Assembly (NCBI GenBank): GCA_943787445.1
Contig: CALSML010000008.1
Coordinates: 1-46,508 of the forward strand
From: an uncultured Alphaproteobacteria bacterium
GTDB lineage: Bacteria > Pseudomonadota > Alphaproteobacteria > UBA6615
DNA: 46,508 bases
Reading direction: 5' to 3'
Shown: one piece after another, positions 30,965 through 38,974 of the stretch
How positions within the stretch are numbered: the stretch's first letter is position 1
Layout: every line of letters starts with the position of its first letter
The notes under the pieces: model-generated
What the model was told of the DNA's origin: nothing
Databases searched by the model: none
Seen by the model: the letters and a program-made list of their open reading frames with translations, nothing else
Made by a program: the position numbers and the translations under genes

Positions 30965-31542
30965 CACGCACCCTCCGCCGTCAGTGAGGTCGGGCCGCCC
31001 TCGGGCTCGGAGCCGGACCGTCCTGTTCTGGACCCTGTCTCCGGTTTCTCACCCCGCTTGAGGGATTCGAGAACCTCCTTGAAACTTTCAGCCGTCAGAT
31101 CTTCGTAGTAGTCGTCGTTGATCTGCACCATCGGCGCGTTGCAACACGCTCCGAGACACTCAACCTCGACCACAGTGAACTTCCCGTCTGCACTGGTTTC
31201 ACCCAGACCGCAGCCCGTGACGTCCTTGGCGGCGGCGCGCAGATCGTCCGATCCCCGCAACCAGCATGGCGTGGTGCGGCAAAGCTGAACAAAATTCTCG
31301 CCGACCGGCTCGAGATTGAACATCGAGTAGAAGCTCGCAACCTCCAGAACACGAATTCGGGGCATTCCGAGATATTCGGCGACATACTCGATCACGTCAG
31401 CCGGCAGCCAGCCACCCGCCTGACGCTGCGCCAGATCGAGCAGCGGGATCACCGCGCTTTGCTGACGTCCCTCGGGATAGCGGGCAATGATTGTCTGCGC
31501 GCGTGCTTCGAATACGTCTTTGAATGCGAAGGAATCGCTCAC
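30964..31542 (-). CDS. nuoE: NADH-quinone oxidoreductase subunit E
   Basis: Thioredoxin-fold subunit with the [2Fe-2S] cluster N1a beside FMN. The 192-residue frame is intact. Cluster ligands are in [10 protein letters not shown] and [22 protein letters not shown]-terminal [28 protein letters not shown] and [17 protein letters not shown] are family segments. A Gly/Ser/Arg-rich tail after [11 protein letters not shown] is usual in alphaproteobacterial NuoE. Start and stop overlap nuoD and nuoF, so translation is probably coupled. Confidence 0.97.
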
Positions 31543-32717
31543 CGGTCCACCTCTCCGAACACGATATCCATACTGCCGATCACGGCCGGTACGTCAGCCA
31601 GCATGTGGCCTTTGCTGAGCGGTGCCAGTGCCTGCATGAATGCAAACCCCGGCGCTCTGATCTTGCACTTGTAAGGACGGTTTGTGCCGTCCGCGACCAC
31701 ATAGACGCCGAACTCACCCTTGGGGGCCTCGACCGCAGTGTAGGTCTCGCCAGCCGGCACATGATAGCCCTCGGTGTACAGCTTGAAGTGATGGATCAGT
31801 GCTTCCATCGACTGCTTCATGTCGCCCCGGCGCGGCGGCGTCAGTTTGTGGTTCTGGGTCATCACCGGGCCGTCAGGCATGTCGTTGATGCACTGCTTGA
31901 TGATCCGCAGGCTTTGCCGCATTTCTTCGACGCGAATGAGATAACGGGCATAGCAATCACCGGTCTTGCCCACCGGCACATCGAATTCCACCCGGTCATA
32001 GACATCATAGGGCTGCGACTTGCGCAGATCCCAAGCCACTCCCGACGCCCGCAGCATCGGACCGGACATTCCCCAATCCATCGCTTCCTCAGCGGTGAAC
32101 ACACCGATATCAACCGTGCGCTGCTTGAAAATCCGGTTCTCGGTCAGCAGCGTTTCCATATCGTCGAGGAACGTCGGATAGGTCTCGCAAAAATCCAGAA
32201 TGTCATCAGCCAGTCCCGCAGGCATATCCTGATGCACACCGCCGGGGCGGAAATATGCAGCATGCAGACGTGCGCCGGAGACACGCTCGTAGAACTCCAT
32301 CAAACGTTCGCGCTCTTCGAATCCCCACAGCAGCGGCGTCATCGCACCAACATCAAGCGCATAAGTGGTCAGGTTCATGATGTGGTTCAGAATTCGGGTA
32401 ATCTCTGAAAAGAGCACCCGGATGTACTGACCGCGCTCAGGCACTTCGATGCCCAGCATCTTTTCGACCGCCAGGGCATAGGCATGCTCCTGACACATCG
32501 GCGAGACATAATCGAGGCGATCAAAATACGGTACCGCCTGCAGGTAGGTCTTGTATTCGATCAGCTTTTCGGTTCCGCGATGGAGCAGCCCGACATGGGG
32601 GTCAGCGCGCTCGACCACCTCGCCATCCATCTCCAGCACCAGACGCAGAACGCCGTGGGCCGCAGGATGTTGCGGTCCAAAGTTCAATGTGAGGTTCTTG
32701 ATCGCGACTTCGGACAT
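31539..32717 (-). CDS. nuoD: NADH-quinone oxidoreductase subunit D
   Basis: 49-kDa-type subunit lining the quinone pocket, descended from [NiFe] hydrogenase large subunits. The 392 residues include [37 protein letters not shown], the quinone-site region [53 protein letters not shown] and DIVFGEVDR at the C-terminus. The frame is clean. The start codon abuts nuoC (shared base at 32717) and its stop overlaps nuoE. Confidence 0.98.
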   Translation of the reverse strand: MSEVAIKNLTLNFGPQHPAAHGVLRLVLEMDGEVVERADPHVGLLHRGTEKLIEYKTYLQAVPYFDRLDYVSPMCQEHAYALAVEKMLGIEVPERGQYIRVLFSEITRILNHIMNLTTYALDVGAMTPLLWGFEERERLMEFYERVSGARLHAAYFRPGGVHQDMPAGLADDILDFCETYPTFLDDMETLLTENRIFKQRTVDIGVFTAEEAMDWGMSGPMLRASGVAWDLRKSQPYDVYDRVEFDVPVGKTGDCYARYLIRVEEMRQSLRIIKQCINDMPDGPVMTQNHKLTPPRRGDMKQSMEALIHHFKLYTEGYHVPAGETYTAVEAPKGEFGVYVVADGTNRPYKCKIRAPGFAFMQALAPLSKGHMLADVPAVIGSMDIVFGEVDR

Positions 32718-33346
32718 CAGGCGCCCTCGGCCTCCTCTTCCTCATCCGTGTTGGCCTTCTCATCTCCTGGCAGGACATCGGTCATGCCCTCCCATGGACT
32801 GAGGAAGTCAAAACTGCGGAAATCCTGGGTCAGTTTGACCGGATCATAGACAACGCGCTTCTGGGTCTCGTCGTAACGCACCTCGACCCGACCTGTCAGC
32901 GGGAAGTCCTTGCGCAGGGGATGCCCCTCAAACCCGTAATCGGTCAGAATGCGCCGCAGGTCCGGGTGATCGGAGAAATAGATTCCGTACATATCCCATG
33001 TCTCGCGCTCCGCCCAATTCGCAGAACTGAACACCGTGGATGCTGTCGGCACAGCCACGTCTTCCCCGACATTCAACTTCACCTTGATACGCTGGTTCTG
33101 GCTCAGTGAAAGCAGGATGTAGACGACCTCGAACCGTTCTTCGCGCTCCGGGTAGTCCACCGCAGTGATATCGAGCAGCACCTTGAACAGGCAATTGCTG
33201 TCATCACGCAGAAAGGCGAGAAGCTTCGTCAGCGTGGTCAATCGGGCGCGAACCACCAGTTCGCCACCGGCAACCTGTGTGTCGATCACATCCTGCGGCA
33301 ACGCAGCGGCGATATAAGCCCCAAGATCGTTAAGCGCTTCGTCCAT
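32717..33346 (-). CDS. nuoC: NADH-quinone oxidoreductase subunit C
   Basis: 30-kDa-type subunit of the peripheral arm. The 209 residues carry the signature [40 protein letters not shown] and [32 protein letters not shown]. An acidic tail ([15 protein letters not shown]) ends the protein. It is separate from nuoD, not fused as in E. coli, which is the alphaproteobacterial state. It follows nuoB by 33 bases. Confidence 0.98.
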   Translation of the reverse strand: MDEALNDLGAYIAAALPQDVIDTQVAGGELVVRARLTTLTKLLAFLRDDSNCLFKVLLDITAVDYPEREERFEVVYILLSLSQNQRIKVKLNVGEDVAVPTASTVFSSANWAERETWDMYGIYFSDHPDLRRILTDYGFEGHPLRKDFPLTGRVEVRYDETQKRVVYDPVKLTQDFRSFDFLSPWEGMTDVLPGDEKANTDEEEEAEGA

Positions 33347-33379
33347 GCCTGTGTCCGTAACCTCTGCCCAGGGAACGCT

Positions 33380-33928
33380 TTAGCGCGCGATCGTTCCGGT
33401 ACGCCGGATCTTGCGCTGCAACTGCATGATTCCATACAGCAGCGCTTCCGCCGTCGGCGGACAACCGGGGACATAGATGTCGACCGGTACGATCCGGTCG
33501 CAACCACGCACGACCGAGTAAGAATAGTGATAGTAGCCGCCACCATTGGCGCACGAGCCCATGGAGATCACCCAGCGGGGTTCGGGCATCTGGTCGTAAA
33601 CCTTGCGCAACGCCGGTGCCATCTTGTTGGTCAGCGTGCCGGCCACGATCATCACATCGGACTGACGCGGGCTGGGTCGGAACAGAAATCCGAAACGGTC
33701 CATGTCGTAGCGGGATGCAGCCGTGTGCATCATTTCGACCGCACAACAGGCCAGACCGAAGGTCATCGGCCAGAGCGAACCTGTACGGGCCCAGTTGACC
33801 AGCTTGTCCATATTGGCGATGACGAATCCCTTGTCGGTAAGCTCATCGGTGACCGCCTGAATCGCCGCATCCTGATCGGGACCAGGATGGAAAACCGCAT
33901 CTCCGGGATCGCGAACGGTTATTCCCAT
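33380..33928 (-). CDS. nuoB: NADH-quinone oxidoreductase subunit B
   Basis: Subunit with the terminal [4Fe-4S] cluster N2, which reduces quinone. Ligands are in [37 protein letters not shown] and [15 protein letters not shown] choose the ATG at 33928 ([10 protein letters not shown], 182 residues) because AAGGAG stands 7 bases upstream; a start at 33949 would add 7 residues without such a site. The start overlaps the end of nuoA by 10 bases. Confidence 0.97.
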   Translation of the reverse strand: MGITVRDPGDAVFHPGPDQDAAIQAVTDELTDKGFVIANMDKLVNWARTGSLWPMTFGLACCAVEMMHTAASRYDMDRFGFLFRPSPRQSDVMIVAGTLTNKMAPALRKVYDQMPEPRWVISMGSCANGGGYYHYSYSVVRGCDRIVPVDIYVPGCPPTAEALLYGIMQLQRKIRRTGTIAR

Positions 33929-34284
33929 TCGAGCGCTCCTTTCCGCCATTCATAGATAAACCCGACCGTGAGGATGCCCAGAAACACGAACATCGACCAG
34001 AATCCGAAAACGCCGGTATCCGACAGGCTGACAGCCCATGGGAATAGGAACGCGACCTCAAGGTCGAAAATGATGAAGAGAATGGCCACCAGATAGAAAC
34101 GCACATCGAACTTCATGCGCGCATCATCGAATGCGTCGAACCCGCACTCATAGGCCGAATTCTTTTCCGGGTCTGGCTTGCGCGCGCCAATGATGACCGA
34201 GGCCAGAACCATGGCAATCGATATCCCGGCGGCAAGCCCAAGAAAGATCAAAATCGGCAAGTATTCGAGGAGCAGTTCTTCCAT
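33919..34284 (-). CDS. nuoA: NADH-quinone oxidoreductase subunit A
   Basis: Three-helix membrane subunit at the junction of the two arms and first gene of the operon. The 121 residues show [41 protein letters not shown], the signature loop with the conserved Cys. I place the start at [16 protein letters not shown] (34284); an in-frame codon at 34314 would add 10 polar residues not seen in the family. All 14 nuo genes from here to nuoN lie on one strand with overlaps or short gaps. Confidence 0.97.
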   Translation of the reverse strand: MEELLLEYLPILIFLGLAAGISIAMVLASVIIGARKPDPEKNSAYECGFDAFDDARMKFDVRFYLVAILFIIFDLEVAFLFPWAVSLSDTGVFGFWSMFVFLGILTVGFIYEWRKGALEWE

Positions 34285-34381
34285 CGACAACGCCCTGTAA
34301 TTCCCCGCGTCCACATTTGGAAATCAGGTTCCAACTAACACCCCCCGTGCCGCGGAAACCCGCCCATTCAGCGAGGCCAGC

Positions 34382-34409
34382 CTTACACCAGCGCACGCGA
34401 CCTTGGCAA
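34382..34409 (-). promoter_or_regulatory. Candidate sigma-70 type promoter of the nuo operon
   Basis: TTGCCA (34404-34409) and TGTAAG (34382-34387) on the minus strand are 16 bases apart, with 5 and 4 matches of 6. They lie between the tRNA-Asp terminator and nuoA, the only region where an operon promoter is expected. Confidence 0.33.
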
Positions 34410-34490
34410 GGCGAAGAGATGCCTCAGACGGACAAAATCGCAAGGAAACATTCACATCCGGTAAAGCAGCCGTGCCGGGCCGGGTCGAAA

Positions 34491-34520
34491 CACAAACGGC
34501 CCCGTCAGGGGCCGCGTACT
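34491..34520 (-). terminator. Terminator after tRNA-Asp
   Basis: CGGCCCC (34497-34503) pairs perfectly with GGGGCCG (34508-34514) around a 4-base loop. On the minus strand it is followed by TTTGTGTTT. It lies 30 bases beyond the 3' end of tRNA-Asp and separates it from nuoA. Confidence 0.75.
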
Positions 34521-34543
34521 TGCGAGGATCGTTTGTGGTTCGG

Positions 34544-34620
<77 letters not shown>

Positions 34621-34687
34621 AATCCGAAGCCGGGATGTACTGCCGCGCCCCGGTCATGTCAAGCAGTCCGAGCCCATAATCCTGCAA

Positions 34688-35632
34688 TCAGGCCGCAAAA
34701 ATCTTTCGCAACTGCGCAACTGCGAATTCCTGTGCTGCCGCCCCATCATCGATCACCGGCGCAAAGGAGAAGAACCCGTGCATCATTCCCGGGTAGTCAC
34801 GATAGACAATCGGCACACCGGCAGCTTCCAAAGCCGCAGCATAGGCCTCCCCTTCATCATGCAGCACATCGCATTCGGCGGTGATCACGATTGCCGGCGG
34901 AAGCCCGGACAGATCGGCAGCTCGAATCGGGGCCGCGCGCCAATCCATGCGATCGCTTTCGCTGGCAAGATAGTGATCCCGGAACCACGCCATACCGGCG
35001 GCCGTCAGAATGCCAGCCCCTTCCGCCCAGGTGACATAGGATGGGGTATCAAAGGCATAATCGGCGACCGGATACACGAGCAACTGGGCGCACAAATCCG
35101 GCCCGTTCGCATCTCTGGCCATGAGCGCGACAACCGCCGCCAGGTTACCTCCGGCACTGTCTCCCGAAACGCCAAGTCGTGAACCATCAATTCCCAGCTC
35201 TGTCGCGTTGTCAGCCACCCAGCAGGTCGCGGCGAAGCAATCCTCGGGCGCGGCCGGGAACCGGTTTTCCGGTCCCATCCGGTAGTCAACGGACACCACC
35301 ACGCATTGCGCGCCCTGACACAGATTGCGCGCGACCAGATCATGGGTGTCGAGACTGCCAATCACATGACCGCCGCCATGAAAGAACATCAGCGCCGCCA
35401 TGGGGTCATCCGTCGACCCAGCAGGCCGGTATATCCGAATGGGCAAAGCCCCACCTGGCCCCGGAATGATCTGGTCTTCGACCTGACCAACCGGCGTGCG
35501 GTCCTGATCCCGGACCTTCGACATGGTTTCCATCTGCGCGCGGGCTTCGTCCGGCGTCAAATCGGACGTCGCCCGGACACCGGCTTCTTCCGCGCGGCGG
35601 ATCAGGTCAACGACCTGAGGATGCAAGGCCAT
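34688..35632 (-). CDS. Alpha/beta hydrolase of the hormone-sensitive-lipase family
   Basis: Carboxylesterase-like enzyme of 314 residues. The oxyanion motif HGGGHVIG follows a strand reading AALMFFHGGG, the nucleophile elbow is GDSAGGN (Ser), the Asp is expected in the VITAECDVLHDEGEAY segment, and the catalytic His is in MMHGFFSF. These make it family IV (HSL-like); the true ester substrate is unknown. I take the ATG at 35632 because GGAG lies 7 bases upstream; a TTG 12 bases earlier is less likely. It is divergent from the flavin oxidoreductase gene across a 210-base region with two palindromes, and its end lies 67 bases from tRNA-Asp. Confidence 0.92.
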   Translation of the reverse strand: MALHPQVVDLIRRAEEAGVRATSDLTPDEARAQMETMSKVRDQDRTPVGQVEDQIIPGPGGALPIRIYRPAGSTDDPMAALMFFHGGGHVIGSLDTHDLVARNLCQGAQCVVVSVDYRMGPENRFPAAPEDCFAATCWVADNATELGIDGSRLGVSGDSAGGNLAAVVALMARDANGPDLCAQLLVYPVADYAFDTPSYVTWAEGAGILTAAGMAWFRDHYLASESDRMDWRAAPIRAADLSGLPPAIVITAECDVLHDEGEAYAAALEAAGVPIVYRDYPGMMHGFFSFAPVIDDGAAAQEFAVAQLRKIFAA

Positions 35633-35671
35633 AATATTCTCCAAGGGACAGACACCAACACGATTGAATGG

Positions 35672-35688
35672 GAATTGTATCTCAATTC
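35672..35688. promoter_or_regulatory. Operator-like palindrome 1 in the hydrolase/oxidoreductase divergent region
   Basis: GAATTG (35672-35677) and CAATTC (35683-35688) are perfect inverted arms around TATCT. It lies about 40 bases upstream of the hydrolase start, where a repressor would cover the hydrolase promoter or leader. Its right arm continues as CTCAATTCAC, which resembles the second palindrome. Confidence 0.45.
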
Positions 35689-35729
35689 ACTCCCTGACAA
35701 ACATCGCGTCCGGGTCGGGATGGATTCGG

Positions 35730-35758
35730 TTGACTTTGATTCTCAATCACCGAAAATC
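35730..35758 (+). promoter_or_regulatory. Candidate promoter with embedded operator-like palindrome 2 (oxidoreductase gene)
   Basis: TTGACT (35730-35735) is a good -35 hexamer; 17 bases on, AAAATC (35753-35758) is a weak -10. Between them lies the perfect palindrome TGATT-CTC-AATCA (35737-35749). TCTCAATCAC here repeats TCTCAATTCAC in palindrome 1, so one regulator may bind both. The regulator itself is not in the window. Confidence 0.38.
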
Positions 35759-35842
35759 AATTAGCCTTCAATTTGTTGCGGCCCCGCCACCCTCGCATGA
35801 TTGCGGCAACTTAAAATCAAACGAATTTCCAGGGAGTTCAGA

Positions 35843-37078
35843 ATGGGTAAGCCAAAGGTCATCGTGCAGCTGTATCCGGTGTTTCCGGCCAAGGACGAGC
35901 ATGATCGTCGCGCCAAGCGTCCCATCGGCAGGGATTCTGATCTCTATTACAAGATCGTCCACGAATGGTCCGAGATCATCAAGGCAGCCGACGAAATGGG
36001 CGTGTGGGGCATGTCAACCATCGAGCATCACCTCCATTCGGAAGGTTATGAGGTCGGCCCCAACCCCGGCATCCTCAACGCCCATTGGGCAAGCCAAGTG
36101 AAAAACCTGCATCTGGGAGCCTTCGGCTATGTGATGGCCACCCAGGATCCGATTCGCGTGGCCGAAGAAACCGCGATCATCGATCACCTCACCCATGGCA
36201 AATATTTCGTCGGCTTCGCACGAGGCTATCAGTCGCGTTGGGCCAACATTCTTGGACAGGCCGCCGGCGCGGTCGCAACGGTTTCGGATGGGGGCGCCAA
36301 TGATCTGAAGAACCGTGAAATCTTCGAAGAACGGGTCGAGATGGTGCTCGATTGCTGGACCAAGGATTCCGTTGAACTCAACGGCCAGTTCTATCAGGCC
36401 CCCTTCCCCCACGACACCGGGATCGAAGGCTATGAAGGCTATGAGATCGCCCGCGAAGCCGGAGCGGAGGGCGAGGTTGACGAGAATGGCACATTGCGGC
36501 GAATCAGCGTTGTGCCCAAACCCTTTCAGCAACCCCACCCACCCTGTTTCGTTGCCGTGGCGCGGTCTCGCGCGACTATCGAATTCGCGGCCAGACACGG
36601 CTTCCGTCCCAGCTACTTCAATCCGACCGACGGGGTTGTCGAACTGGCGAAGGTCTATGTCGAGGAATGCGCCAAGCATGGACGGCCGGTGCAGTTCGGT
36701 CAGAACCAGAACATCGTGCGCCACACGCGCATTGGCACCTCCGCGGCGGATTTCGATCGCAAGGTTCGCGACTACGATCTGGACATCTTCAAGAACTTCT
36801 ACAGCGTATTCGGGAACCACAATGTGGACCCGGTGAATCACGATGCCGACGCGGCCTTCAAGGCCATGAAGGATCACAAGTTCGTTCTGGGCGGCACTGT
36901 CGACGATGCCATTGCCGACTGGCAGGAGATTTATTCACGCATCCCGTGCGAATACATCACCCTGATCTGGCACTGGGCACAGCAGCCCAAGGACGAGCTG
37001 CTCGAAGAGATGCGCCTGTTCATGGAGAAGGTCGTGCCGGAGCTCGAAACTCCCGACTTCGAAATCGCGGCTGCCTAG
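35843..37078 (+). CDS. LLM-class (luciferase-like) flavin-dependent oxidoreductase
   Basis: Bacterial-luciferase-fold monooxygenase or reductase using FMNH2 or F420; 411 residues. The fold is shown by the N-terminal strand KVIVQLYPVFP, the segment ADEMGVWGMSTIEHHLHSEGYEVGPNPGILNAHWASQVKNLHLGAFGYVMATQDPIRVAEETAIIDHLTHGKYFVGFARGYQ cut here into its recognised blocks (EHHLHSEGY, DPIRVAEE, GKYFVGFARG), and the C-terminal YITLIWHWA. The start is ATG at 35843 with AGGGAG seven bases upstream. The family acts on many substrates (alkanes, aldehydes, terpenoids); specificity cannot be read. It is convergent with the OsmC-domain gene, 7 bases apart. Confidence 0.92.
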   Translation: MGKPKVIVQLYPVFPAKDEHDRRAKRPIGRDSDLYYKIVHEWSEIIKAADEMGVWGMSTIEHHLHSEGYEVGPNPGILNAHWASQVKNLHLGAFGYVMATQDPIRVAEETAIIDHLTHGKYFVGFARGYQSRWANILGQAAGAVATVSDGGANDLKNREIFEERVEMVLDCWTKDSVELNGQFYQAPFPHDTGIEGYEGYEIAREAGAEGEVDENGTLRRISVVPKPFQQPHPPCFVAVARSRATIEFAARHGFRPSYFNPTDGVVELAKVYVEECAKHGRPVQFGQNQNIVRHTRIGTSAADFDRKVRDYDLDIFKNFYSVFGNHNVDPVNHDADAAFKAMKDHKFVLGGTVDDAIADWQEIYSRIPCEYITLIWHWAQQPKDELLEEMRLFMEKVVPELETPDFEIAAA

Positions 37079-37085
37079 ATTCCGC

Positions 37086-38282
37086 TCAGGCGGCCTGCGC
37101 GGGCCGACTTGATCGCACCTTGGCCTTCACGTCGTCGCGACAGAAGGCGTGCAGGAAGCATGTGCGTTCGCCCACACCCAGAATCTGCTGTGCTGTCGCA
37201 TCATCCGTGCCGGTGTCGAGAAACACATGGGTCTCCACCGGCATGGCTTCACCAGCCTTGCCGGTCTTGCCCGACGCGCCACCCAGCGAGAAATGCGTAT
37301 CCTGAATGATGCGATAGCCTTCGAGCGGCAGCTTCGCCATATGGGAGAAACGTCCCATCTGCGTCATGAAGCATAGGCCAATACCGGCGGAGATCAGCGA
37401 GGCTGCATCCGGTGCCCGGCCAGTCTCGTCGGACAGGAAGTGCCATGACGGCGCCACCGGCGCGTATTGCTCCTTGAAGATTTCCTTCACGCCATCCGGG
37501 CGCAACACACAACGTGTGTGCATATGAAGGAGCTGCTGGCCTTCGGCCAGCTTGGGTGACTGGAGTTCCAGACCGGCATGTGCGTCCCGCGCCGCGTCTT
37601 CATCCACCAGCAGCGTGATCAGATCCGGTACCGCGGGACTGTCCGCCAGTCGTTCGAGCTTCGGAAAGTTGTCACCGGGATCATCGAATGGGGGCGCATC
37701 CAGCGGCGTGACCTGTTCGGGTGTCAGGGCATTCCCGTTGTGAACCAGCGTGAAAAGACTGGGGTGGGAACCGCGCGCCAGCCCGTTCAAAGGGGAAGCA
37801 GCGACCGCTTCATAGAGCAGTGTACTCAGCGCCTGTTCATCACAATCGGCCTCACAATGCACGGTCAGTTCCGGTGGCAGGGCCCCACTCATCATGGAGC
37901 CTTTTCGAAAATCACCATCACGAAAGTAGAAATTCTCAAGCACCAGTTCCAGATTGGTCAGCACGATGTCGCGCTGGGCAGCCAGAACCGTGATTTCGTT
38001 CATATATGAGGCGATCATACCCGCGCTCAGATAGGTCAGCGGGTTCGGGGCTTTGTTGAAGCCGCCAAGATGCGCGCCTTCATCACACGCAAATCGCCAA
38101 GCTGTGCCCGTCGCGGCGGAAACTACCAGTGCTTCCTTCTGCATGCCGCCAAGAGACCGCACCCAGGTCCGCAACGACTGACCGTAAGGATTGGGAGGAA
38201 CCGGGAACCCGGCTTCTTCTGCATTCGCAGCGATAAAGTAGAGGGGCTCACCCATTTCTTCGAGGGGGGATTTGGTCATCAT
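37086..38282 (-). CDS. Double OsmC-like domain protein
   Basis: A 398-residue protein made of two OsmC/Ohr-type domains. Domain 1 (about residues 60-185) has PNPLTYLSAGMIASYMNEIT, a central helix block and EAVAASPLNGLARG. Domain 2 (about 230-388) has ASLISAGIGLCFMTQMGRF and GERTCFLHAFCRDD. In Ohr/OsmC the two redox Cys occupy the helix after the xxAG segment and the later xxC motif. Domain 2 keeps both (Cys304, Cys375), while domain 1 has Ala91/Ser and Ser163 at the equivalent places. So only the C-terminal domain can be a thiol peroxidase; the N-terminal one is probably structural or ligand-binding. It begins 38 bases downstream of tRNA-Val. Confidence 0.85.
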   Translation of the reverse strand: MMTKSPLEEMGEPLYFIAANAEEAGFPVPPNPYGQSLRTWVRSLGGMQKEALVVSAATGTAWRFACDEGAHLGGFNKAPNPLTYLSAGMIASYMNEITVLAAQRDIVLTNLELVLENFYFRDGDFRKGSMMSGALPPELTVHCEADCDEQALSTLLYEAVAASPLNGLARGSHPSLFTLVHNGNALTPEQVTPLDAPPFDDPGDNFPKLERLADSPAVPDLITLLVDEDAARDAHAGLELQSPKLAEGQQLLHMHTRCVLRPDGVKEIFKEQYAPVAPSWHFLSDETGRAPDAASLISAGIGLCFMTQMGRFSHMAKLPLEGYRIIQDTHFSLGGASGKTGKAGEAMPVETHVFLDTGTDDATAQQILGVGERTCFLHAFCRDDVKAKVRSSRPAQAA

Positions 38283-38320
38283 TCTTCCTGTGCTGGTCGC
38301 AGACTGCGCTCTGGAGCGAA

Positions 38321-38396
38321 TGGTGGGCGGTGACGGGATCGAACCGCCGACCCTCTCGGTGTAAACGAGATGCTCTGCCAGCTGAGCTAACCGCCC
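38321..38396 (-). tRNA. tRNA-Val (TAC)
   Basis: A cloverleaf on the minus strand: acceptor GGGCGGT with ACCGCCC, D-arm AGCTCAGCTGGCAGAGC, anticodon loop TTTACAC giving anticodon TAC, and T-arm with GGTTCGATCC. Discriminator A and an encoded CCA give 76 bases. It lies after the HU gene and its terminator. Confidence 0.96.
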
Positions 38397-38459
38397 TTCA
38401 CTTGCCTTCTAACGCATATCGAAGGTGCGGGGCCAGCCCCTCAAGCATAGAGGAGCCAA

Positions 38460-38500
38460 AACGAAACGGGCCGGTTCCAACATGTGGAACCGGCCCGTCC
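38460..38500 (-). terminator. Strong terminator after the HU gene
   Basis: A perfect 14-bp stem (38466-38479 with 38485-38498) around the loop ACATG. On the minus strand it is followed by TTCGTTTTGG. It stands 23 bases beyond the HU stop and separates HU from tRNA-Val. Confidence 0.88.
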
Positions 38501-38520
38501 GATACAGAGATAGTTCAGGT

Positions 38521-38793
38521 CTAGTTGACCGAGTCCTTCAGTGCCTTGCCAGCCTTGAACTTCGGCTGTTTGGACGCCGGAATCTGGATCGTGGCACCGG
38601 TCTGCGGGTTACGACCCGTGGTGGCCTTGCGCTGTGCGACCGAGAAAGTGCCGAAGCCAACGAGACGAACTTCGTTGCCGCCCTTCAGAGCACCGGTAAT
38701 GTTTTCTAGAACACTATCGACGGCCTTGCCTGCGTCGGCCTTCGAGAGTTCGGCGGAATCAGCCACGGCTGCAATGAGATCGTTCTTGTTCAC
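38521..38793 (-). CDS. hup: DNA-binding protein HU
   Basis: Nucleoid protein of 90 residues, the standard HU length. MNKNDLIAAVADSAELSKADAGKAVDSVL forms the dimer helices; VRLVGFGTFSVAQRKATTGRNPQTGATIQIPASKQPKFKAGKALKDSVN, recognised by GRNPQTG and the intercalating Pro in the beta arm, grips DNA. The start codon is GTG at 38793, with GAAGGGGG upstream. It follows lon by 181 bases, in the conserved lon-hup order. Confidence 0.97.
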   Translation of the reverse strand: MNKNDLIAAVADSAELSKADAGKAVDSVLENITGALKGGNEVRLVGFGTFSVAQRKATTGRNPQTGATIQIPASKQPKFKAGKALKDSVN

Positions 38794-38974
38794 GTTTAGA
38801 CCCCCTTCATGGGTTGGTTTCGATGGATCGATTTTATCCGAGACATTACGCCCGGACCCATACTGTAGAGGGACTGTAGAAGCGCGGATTCCGAGCCGTC
38901 AATCAAAACGGCCCGGATTTCTGCGGTTTTTAGCGATTTAGGCAGAACGAATCGGGATTACCGGCTCGTCAAGT

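Noticed and set aside
31524-32408. 294-codon plus-strand frame antisense to nuoD
   Set aside because: Shadow of a high-GC gene; composition rich in His and Arg, no recognisable domain, and nuoD itself is certain.
38330-38524. Plus-strand open frame beginning TGSNRRPSRCKRDALPAEL over tRNA-Val
   Set aside because: Antisense of the tRNA-Val gene and of the HU terminator; no ribosome-binding site and no family resemblance.
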